This document shows, one piece after another, positions 56,537 through 64,000 of a stretch of 64,000 nucleotides of DNA. The notes under the pieces are model-generated. The model saw only the letters and a program-made list of their open reading frames with translations, had not been told where the DNA came from and searched no databases. The translations under genes and the position numbers were made by a program. Positions within the stretch are counted from its first letter, which is position 1; each line of letters starts with the position of its first letter. Origin of the DNA: Pogostemon cablin. Lineage: Eukaryota; Streptophyta; Magnoliopsida; Lamiales; Lamiaceae. The stretch is taken from NCBI GenBank assembly GCA_023678885.1, contig CM042982.1:10044001-10108000 (forward strand), given 5' to 3'.

Positions 56537-59500
56537 GTCTCCCACTTGGGCTATATATTACTTTCCGAAGACAATTATATTAAGAATTCTTAGTACACAA
56601 CTTTATTCTATTCATTCAGACTACCTTCAACAATCTGGTCTTTTTCATATACTAACAATGGAATTACCGCGGCATTCACCACATTACTATTCGTGATTAA
56701 ACCCCGACAATCACCATAGTAATATATTTAATGACATAGATCAAATATGATGAGTAGCATGGAAATTACATGTAAAATGTGATTAACAACATGTCTATTT
56801 CCAACTGGTCTAACTTTAAACTTTAGTGAGATCAATCCACAATGCAAATATCACAAAATAGAAATTAACTTAAATGAATTCAGAACCAACCAAAAGGTCA
56901 TCAACTTTATTCTATAGAATTCCGAATATCTTAAATATGAAGTTCAATACATAGAACATAAACTCCCACTAAACTAAGGTAACATAAAAAATAACACCCA
57001 TTTGAGCAGTATGCTCATGAAACACCTTCAGGGTTAATGCCTTAATTAGTGGATCTGCTAGCATGCTATCTGTTCCTATGTGTTCAACAGTAATTTGTTT
57101 ATTCTGAACTCTCACCTTAAAAACAAGGTACTTAATTTTAATGAATTTTGATTTAGTAGCACTTCTATTGTTATTGGAGTATAGCACCGCTGAACTATTA
57201 TCACAATACATTTTCAATGGTCTTTCGATACCATCAACCACACGCAACCCAGTGACAAAGTTCCGTAACCATATTGCATGATTGGATATTTCATAACAAG
57301 TGATGAACTCTGCAGCCATGGTGGAAGAAGTTACAAGAGTCTGTTTGGCAGACTTCCAAGAAATAGCTCCTCCAGCCAACGTAAACACATAACCCGATGT
57401 GGAACGCTTGCTATCTTAACATCCAGCAAAATCGGAGTCAGAGTATCCAACGATCTCCAAATTCTCCAACCTCGAGCATATAAGCCATTGTTCTCTTTAA
57501 GTAACGCATTACGCGTTTGACCACTTTCCAGTATTACTCTCCTTAATTGCTTAAATACCTCCCCAAAACTCCCACTATAAATTCTATATCGGGAGAATAC
57601 AAACTTGAGCGTACATAAGACTTCCTACTGACGCATAAGGAATCTTTTGCATCTCATTTTTCTCATGATCATTGCTGGGGCACTGCTTAAGACTGAATTT
57701 TTCTCCCTTAGCCATGGGGTGCCTAATGGTTTGTTTCCTTTCATGCCGAATCTTCCTAAAACCATATCGATATAGCTCTTTTTTGATAATCCAAGTATAC
57801 CTCGAGAATGATCTCTAAGTATTTGGATTCCTATACAAAAGAGACGTCACCAAGATCTTTCATTTAGAATTTATTTGCAAGAAATCTCTTAGTTTCGTGC
57901 AATAAGCCTATATCATTACTTGCAAGAAGAATATCATCGACATATAAAACCACGAAGACATATTTACTCCCACTGAACTTGCAGTATACACAATCATCAA
58001 TACTATTTACCTCAAAACTAAAAGAGGTGATGATTTGATGAAACTTGTGATACCATTGATGGGATGCTTGCTTGAGACCATAGATGGATTTCTTTAATTT
58101 GCACATTGTAGACTTTGCATCTCCGAAGACAAAGTTCTCAGGTTGTGCTATATAAATGGTTTCCTCAATGTCTCTATTGAGGAAAGCAGTCTTTACATCA
58201 ATCTGGTGTAGCTCTAAGTCAAAATGAGCTACAAGTGCCATGATAGTTCTAAAAGAGTCTTTCGAAGAAACTGGAGAGAAAGTCTCTTTGTAGTCAACGC
58301 CTTCCTTTTGAGTGAAGCCTTTAGCAACTAGAGAAGCCTTATATCTTTCGATATTTTCTTTTGAATCCCTTTTGATTTTAAATATCCATTTACAACCAAT
58401 GGGTTTAACACCTTCAGACAATTCGACAAGATCCCAAACGTCATTATCACTCATAGACTTCATCTCATCTTTCATGGCGTCAATCCATCTCTGAGAGTTA
58501 GAACTACGCATGGCTTGACCAAAAGTGACAGGGTCATCTTCGGTCAAACCAACGCCATCCTCATGTTCTTGTAGAAATACTATATAATCATCTGAAATAA
58601 CATTTCTCCTCTCTCTAGTGGATCTCCTTAATGGCACTTCTTAAGGTGGTTGAGTTTGTTCATCAGCTAATGGAGGAAGGATTTCAATGTTGTCTTGATT
58701 TGAAATAATATTTTCCATATGAGTCTCTGGAGTTGTCTCTTGAGCAATGATTGGTAAAGTAACCAAATCATCGTCAACTCCTGAATCTTCCTCGAAGACA
58801 ACCTTCCTCATAATCTCTTCCCTCCCAAACTCAATATCCTCAAGAAATTTGGCATTTCCCATCTAAAAAAAGGTTCTTGATGTGGGATGGTAAAACTTAA
58901 AATCCTATGAATTATCAGAGTAACCAACAAAATAAAAGCTTACCGTTCTTGATTCCAGTTTTCCTTCATGTGGCTTATAAGGTCGCGCTTCAGCTGGACA
59001 ACTCAAAATATGTAAGTGTCTAATACTAGGTTTCTTGCATATCCAAAGTTCATAAGGGGTTTTCGAAACTGCTTTACTTGGTACTCTATTGAGAATGTAT
59101 ACTGCTGTTTTCAAGGCTTCTCCCCAAAGAGACTCTGGTGAGGAGGAATGACTTATCATACTCGTTACCATATCCTTAAGAGTCCAATTCCGACGTTCAG
59201 CAACACCATTCATGCGAGAGAACCTGACATAATGTATTGCAAAACAATTCCACATTCTTTGAGGAAAAGTACGAAGGGTCCTTGGCATTATTATCCTGAT
59301 CCATCAAACCGACCGTAGTATTCACCTCCACGATCAAATCTGACATCTTTAATTTTCTTACCAAGTTGAAGTTTAACTTCAGCTTTGAAAGATTTGAAAA
59401 CGTACAATGATTGAGGTTTCTCATGAATCAGATATAGGTAGCCAAAACGAGAGTAGTCGTCTATGAACGTGATGAAGTAACGTTGCCCATTCTATAATGC

Positions 59501-61011
59501 TATAGGGAATGGACTATATATATCAGTGTGAATAAGTTCTAAGACTTCTTTGGCTCTTTCGGCTCCTAATTTCCTCATATTAGTTTGTTTTCCTTTTATA
59601 CATTCAATACAGACTTGAAAATCTACAAGATTTAAGGGATTAAGGATTCCATCAGACACAAGCCTTTGAATTTTTTATTTAGAAATATGGCCTAAGCGCT
59701 TGTGTCACAAAATGGTAGAATCCTCCGAAAATTTTCTCTTTGTACCTCTTGAATATGTTTGCAGAATAATATTATTGGAATTTATAAGATTAAGCATGTA
59801 AAGATTATCAATTAAATGGTCATCAACAATAAAATTGAAATTTTGAAAGAGACATACTTTATTATTTTCAAAAGACCAGGAAAATCCCAATTTATCCAAA
59901 GTATAAATAGAAACTAAATTTCGTCTAAAAGACGGTACAACAAATGTCTCGAATAAGTCTAAATAACAACCACTCTTTAAATACAATCTAAAGGTTCCAA
60001 TAGCCTCTACTGCAACTTTATTGCCATTGCCCACAAAGATGAATCTTTCAGCATCATTTGGTAGCCGGCAACTCAGGCAATCCTGCAAAGACATACTTAT
60101 GTGAGTAGTAGCACCAGAATCTACCCACCAAGTATCTTTAGATACAAAGGATAAATTAACCACAGAACAAACCAAAGTAAGAGATATACCCTTCTTAACA
60201 CGCCATGCAGCATACTTGGAGCAATTTTTCGTAAAATGATCCCGCTTCTTACAGAAGTGAAATTTATCATTCTTAGGTTCAACCTTTTGCTTCTTTTACT
60301 CGGAAGCAGCAACCACAGTACCCTTCTCCTCTGAAACAGCAACTACAGTACCATTAGGTCGATTTCTTTTCTTGCCTTGAGCATTTGCAGCCAAGTCATG
60401 AGCACTTTCAACTCTATCTTTCTGCACTCTCTCTTCCTCTTGCACACAGTAAGATATAAGCTCATTAAGGGACCATATGTCCTTTTGAGTGTTATAACTC
60501 ACTTTGAATTGCCCAAAGTGTGCCGAAAGTGAGACCAAAACCAAGTGCACAAGCAAATCATCAGAAATGTCTAACTTGAGTGCCTTAAGCTTTGATGTGA
60601 GATTAGACATTTCCATGATGTACTCCCTTATGTTCTCTTTGCCTTTGTACCTCATGGAGACAAGTTTAGCCAAAAGACTACTTGCCTCCGCCTTTTCATT
60701 TTTGGCAAAGTACTGCTCAACAGCCTCAAGGAACAATTTGGCATTTTTGCTCTCAGCAATAGAGCCCCTAAATGCCTCCAGAATGGAGTGCTTCATGATC
60801 ATCATGCACATTCGGTTTGACCGATCCCACTTCTCAATTTTAGCCTCATTAGGATTTTCAGCAGTAGCAGTAGATCGATCAGACCGAAGAGCCAGATCCA
60901 AATCCATACAGCCAAGAACAATCTCAAGGGCCTCTTTCCAGGTCTTGAAGTTTGTCCCATTAAGCAATGAGATGTTATTGATTTGTTGAGAGAAGTTAGG
61001 AGCTGTAGCAA
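56537..61011 (-). mobile_element. Ty1/copia retrotransposon (TNT1-like), internal region, inactive
   Basis: The minus strand carries gag, zinc knuckle, protease, integrase, reverse transcriptase and RNase H in copia order. A polypurine-like GAGACTGTTAA junction marks the left end of the internal region. The 5-prime LTR and primer site that should lie right of 61011 could not be recognised, so the element is probably truncated there. A region of 430 bp without coding (56540-56968) separates RNase H from the LTR. Confidence 0.85.
56969..60967 (-). pseudogene. Copia gag-pol (TNT1-like), broken
   Basis: Gag (60967-60299) starts near LNGTNFKTWKEAL and ends at an in-frame TAA. The zinc knuckle after it reads FHFCKKRDHFTKNC, so the first Cys is lost. 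The protease has WWVDSGATTHIS with intact DSGA. Integrase has FIDDYSRFGYLY, VRFDRGGEY and MNGVAERRN, giving all three acidic residues, but a frame break at about 59290. Reverse transcriptase (58637-57864) is open: WDLVELSEGVKPIGCKWIFK, LHQIDVKTAFLN, KKSIYGLKQASHQWY and an intact VLYVDDILLA. It breaks before RNase H, which continues at 57388-56969 (AISWKSAKQTLVTSST, ADPLIKAL). Individual domains are well kept, but the polyprotein is split at least four times. Confidence 0.88.
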
Positions 61012-61985
61012 TAGAAATTAAATAGAGAACTAGTTAAGTATACTCACAAAACATTCATGTCATAAAGCAAATTATGAACGAATAAGTAAAATAAATTGGG
61101 GACCCATCTCAAGATACCAAGTGTAACATTAACCTCGTCTATGGACAAAAATTAACTACAGTGGTAATCTTGGTTCAACAATCAAGTATTGACAATAAGT
61201 TCTGTCAAACAAGAGTCTATCTATAGACCGACTAATGCTCACATGAACAATCCAAATAATGATCACATACTTATTATCACATGTGTGTTATTATTCTATC
61301 AAACTGTGCCTACCTATGAGCCGAACACAAAACATATGAATAATTCCATACCCATCTACGTAATATCAATAAAGTATTTCTCCACACACAGAGATTGCTT
61401 TGGCAACATGATGCTTCAATTGACTAAATTGAAAATTTTACTAGACTAACTAAATAAATATTTAAAATATTAAATTTAATTAAACGACATTGAAATGTCT
61501 CCCCAATTTAAATAAGTTCATTATGTGTTCTGAAATCTGAATGAGAATGAGATTCATAAATTAAATCTCTATTAATTTTTAGTAATAACACATAATACTG
61601 ATAATTATATAAGCAATCAATGCATGCCCAAATCACTAAATGATAAACATGGCAAGAGTAAAAATTAGTCCACGTGCCACTGCCTCTTTTCTTTTTATTA
61701 ACCTCAAAATCAGTCACTGGAAAAAAAATTGAAAAAACTGTAGCCAAGTGATTTCAGTAGCCACTGCACAATACCTCAAACTACTGAACTTTTTTTTTAA
61801 TTACAGTTCTTCAAAATGACATCATGTGGCCAAATCATACACAGAATTTGATTGGAAATATGTTGTCACCAATTTTAATTGCATAAAAAAAAAAGGATTG
61901 ATAGATTTAATAATAAATTCACATGTTAAATTTAATCAAAGTAGGTCAGTATTTGAGATGATATAGAAATCAAAGCATGTATATT
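61012..61985. other. AT-rich sequence right of the copia element
   Basis: The LTR or leader of the element would be expected here. 61126-61330 has a leader-like style (GGTAATCTTGGTTCAAC, GAGTCTATCTATAGACCG) but shows no repeat of the left LTR. The frames at 61189 and 61508 are not recognised. Confidence 0.35.
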
Positions 61986-62764
61986 TTTGGGTCCGATTTT
62001 TAGTAGCCACTATTAACAAAGTACAATTTTAAATAGCCACATCTCTTAAAATCAATTTTTACTAGCCACTTTTTAGTGCACTCCCCAAATTACCCCCATA
62101 ACTGTCAGATAAAGGACGAAAATAAAGGGGTCATCATCAAGTCAATTTTGACTGCAGTAAATGGGGTAGGTGGACCACATTTAAATTTGTAATTAGTGGG
62201 TTGGTGGACCACATTTAAAGTTTTAAAATTTTGGATGTGGGTTGGTGGGGTATATCATTAACATCATTTTTACTTCTTTCTCTCCCTTCTTTCTTTCTTT
62301 CTCTCTCATCTTTCGTCAAACATCCTCTCTGTTCTTCCCTCCCTTTCGTCCCAAAGTGTCAAGCATAGTGCCACCCCTTTCTGAGTTTTGTTCTCTATTT
62401 GCGGTCTCCCACATTATCCATCGGCCGGAATAGGCATTTCCGACTAGGTGCATTCCGGTGAATTTTGTAAATGGTAAATTTTCGGGTATGTATAAAAGCA
62501 GTGTTATTGGCATCTCTAAATTGTGAGTTATTTGTGTATAATGTTTCCTACACTGATTTTTAGTACTCATTTTCGAGGATATGGCCTACATTTTGTGTGG
62601 TTTTGTTCATATGTGTAAAATGTGAATTAATTTTGTATAATATTTCGTACATGTTGTGGTTTGGAAATGTAATGTGTTGAATGTGACTTAATTGTGTATA
62701 CATCATGTGTTGAATGTAGGACCGCAGTGGGGGTGTTCATTTGTTTTTGAATTTTTTTGAAATT

Positions 62765-63260
62765 TTGGTTGGCCGATAGGGTTTTTGTGTAGGCCGAATA
62801 GAACAAATCTTTAGGCCGAATAAAACAAGTGTAGGCCGAATAAAACAAAGTGTAGGAGTAATTATTTTAATTTTTTTGAAATTTTGGTTGGCCGAATAGA
62901 GGTTTTTTGTAGTCTGAATAAAACAAATCTTTAGGCCGAATAGAACAAGTGTAGGCCGAATGGAGCAAAGTGTAGGAGTAATTATTTTTATTTTTTTTAA
63001 AATTTTAGTTGGCCGAATAGAGGTTTTTTATAGGCCGAATAGATCAAAGTTTAGGAGTTTTTTTGAATTTTTTTGAAAATGTTGTTTGGCAGAATAGAGC
63101 ATATTTGGTAGGCCGAATAAAGCAATATTGCAGGCCGAATAGATCAAGTGTAGGTCGAATAGATAAATATGAAGTGGGAATAATCTGATAGCACTGACCT
63201 TTGCCGAATAGAGCAATTTCTATAGGCTGAATAGAACAGTTTGTAGGCCGAATAGAATAA
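62765..63260 (+). repeat. GGCCGAATAGAACAA minirepeat block
   Basis: About 17 degenerate copies of GGCCGAATAGAACAA (variants with AAAACAA, GAGCAA, GATCAA), irregularly spaced at roughly 15-45 bp and partly organised in a higher-order unit of about 115 bp with TTTTTTTGAAATTTTGGTTGG. The same motif occurs in inverse orientation at 7520-7830. The minus frames through it (for example 63044-63364) only reflect the repeat. Confidence 0.85.
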
Positions 63261-63449
63261 ATATTTGAGTGTGCCAATATTTGGTCAGTAACTGCAATGA
63301 ATTTACATATAATTATGAGTTTCTGTGTTATTATGTAAGCTGGTTGAATTGATGCAGAGTACATATATATGATGTGTGTTACATATTATTTAGGAAAAAA
63401 ATTTATTATCAGTTTCAGCAACAGTAATTATCTAACATGTGTGGTTTAC

Positions 63450-63976
63450 GTGTGGCAGGATTGGGCGTACGAGCGTCTTCCTGCCCATGCTGCATCGTAT
63501 AGCTATGTCCCTCGCGATAGGGAGAATCTAAGGCCACTTTGCTTGCGATGGATTTTCGTAAAGTGAAGAGGGTTGATAGGAATCTGTTTAATCAGGTATG
63601 AATCATTAATCCATTTCGGTGAAGAAAAATCAGTGATATTGTACCTAAATGTATTGGTTTTTTTTTGCATTAGGATCTTGATGTGGTGGATTTTCCGCGT
63701 GTCCTCGCTAATGAGCGTAGAAGGGGGTATTGGATTGGCATAGAGGATGATCCTTTGGAGGGGTTGATCATGAGGATGTACACCAAGGTATTTTCTAACC
63801 CCAGACGAAAGGTCGTCCGGGGACCTGATTACTCACATCTGGAGCAGCATACCGCAAGGGAAGTATACGATCCTACTAGTAATCTATGGGATCAGCAGTA
63901 CTATTCGAGTGTGGATGTTGAGGATCGGTGGCAGGGCCAGGGCACGGATGACTCTGCAGCGTGGACGTCAAATTGA
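63450..63976 (+). CDS. Coding-like exons of an unidentified plant protein (partial)
   Basis: An exon may begin after GTGTGGCAG at 63459: DWAYERLPAHAASYSYVPRD, RPLCLRW. A second block, MDFRKVKRVDRNLFNQ, is in another frame and ends at 63595 before GTATGAAT. After an intron-like stretch ending TTGCATTAG at 63674, DLDVVDFPRVLANERRRGYW, GIEDDPLEGLIMRMY and PTSNLWDQQYYSS follow to a TGA at 63974-63976. WAYERLP and RPLCLRW are reminiscent of plant mobile domain (PMD) proteins, which often travel in transposons, but this is weak. The frame change between the first two blocks means either another intron or damage. Upstream exons are not identified. Confidence 0.35.
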
Positions 63977-64000
63977 GATCCGCATTCGTACCGACCTCCC

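Larger units (their letters stand above)
61990..64000 (+). mobile_element. Large long-TIR element with GGCCGAATAGA minirepeats, runs off the window
   Basis: The left end (TTTTTAGTAGCCACTATTAAC, ATTTTAAATAGCCACATC, TTTTTACTAGCCAC) matches both ends of the short element at 7272-8126. The subterminal TTTTGACTGCAGTAAATGGGG and GGTGGACCACATTTAAA also match. The minirepeat block follows at 62765-63260, then spliced coding-like sequence to the window edge. This looks like a larger, possibly gene-bearing member of a Mutator-like family. The right end is not visible. Confidence 0.55.

Noticed and set aside
62765..63260. Regular-looking repeat array resembling a CRISPR locus
   Set aside because: The repeats are degenerate, unevenly spaced and located in a plant transposon-like element; the same motif recurs inverted at 7520-7830.

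Overview
The window is AT-rich nuclear DNA from a flowering plant, most likely a eudicot. The evidence is a spliced PBS1-type receptor-like cytoplasmic kinase with plant intron structure, Ty1/copia, Ty3/gypsy-like and L1-like retroelements, a PIF/Harbinger element, a plant mariner-like element, and many Stowaway MITEs whose ends read CTCCCTCCGTCC. Nothing bacterial, viral or organellar dominates. The species cannot be named from the sequence.

Only one host gene looks intact: a five-exon, minus-strand PBS1 orthologue at 32746-37480. I reconstructed it with all GT/AG junctions and an open frame of 465 residues. Its kinase motifs are complete, and it keeps the Gly-Asp-Lys activation-segment site known to be cut by the Pseudomonas protease AvrPphB in Arabidopsis PBS1. 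The loop that reads SEMPH in Arabidopsis reads STRPQ here. Next to it lie a subtilase pseudogene (29190-29731, catalytic Asp lost) and a fragment of a plant multi-membrane-span protein (30835-31119, no ATG).

Layout. 1-1842: 3-prime part of a decayed mariner-like element. 1.8-17.6 kb: dense MITEs (Stowaway and Mutator-type with 9-bp target duplications), a long-TIR element with a GGCCGAATAGA minirepeat (7272-8126), an L1 fragment, a segmental triplication and gypsy-LTR-like sequence. 17900-22515: complete but dead Ty1/copia element with 224-bp LTRs. 22.5-28.6 kb: microsatellites, a long foldback element and nested Stowaways. 28.6-37.9 kb: genic island. 38-48.9 kb: MITEs, gypsy remnants, a three-level nest of elements and a tRNA-derived SINE-like head. 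49002-52961: two-gene PIF/Harbinger element with TTA duplications. 54.3-55.1 kb: a hAT-type element inside a Mutator-type MITE. 55.2-61.0 kb: second copia element (TNT1-like). 61990-64000: start of a large member of the GGCCGAATAGA family carrying spliced coding-like exons, running off the window.

The most informative theme is transposon stratigraphy. Several insertions can be dated relative to one another because an uninterrupted copy of the host element sits elsewhere in the window. The mariner-like element shares subterminal sequence with the Stowaways and is a plausible parent. The least familiar item is the minirepeat-bearing long-TIR family at 7.3-8.1 kb and 62-64 kb. All similarities were read by eye; no alignment or database search was run.
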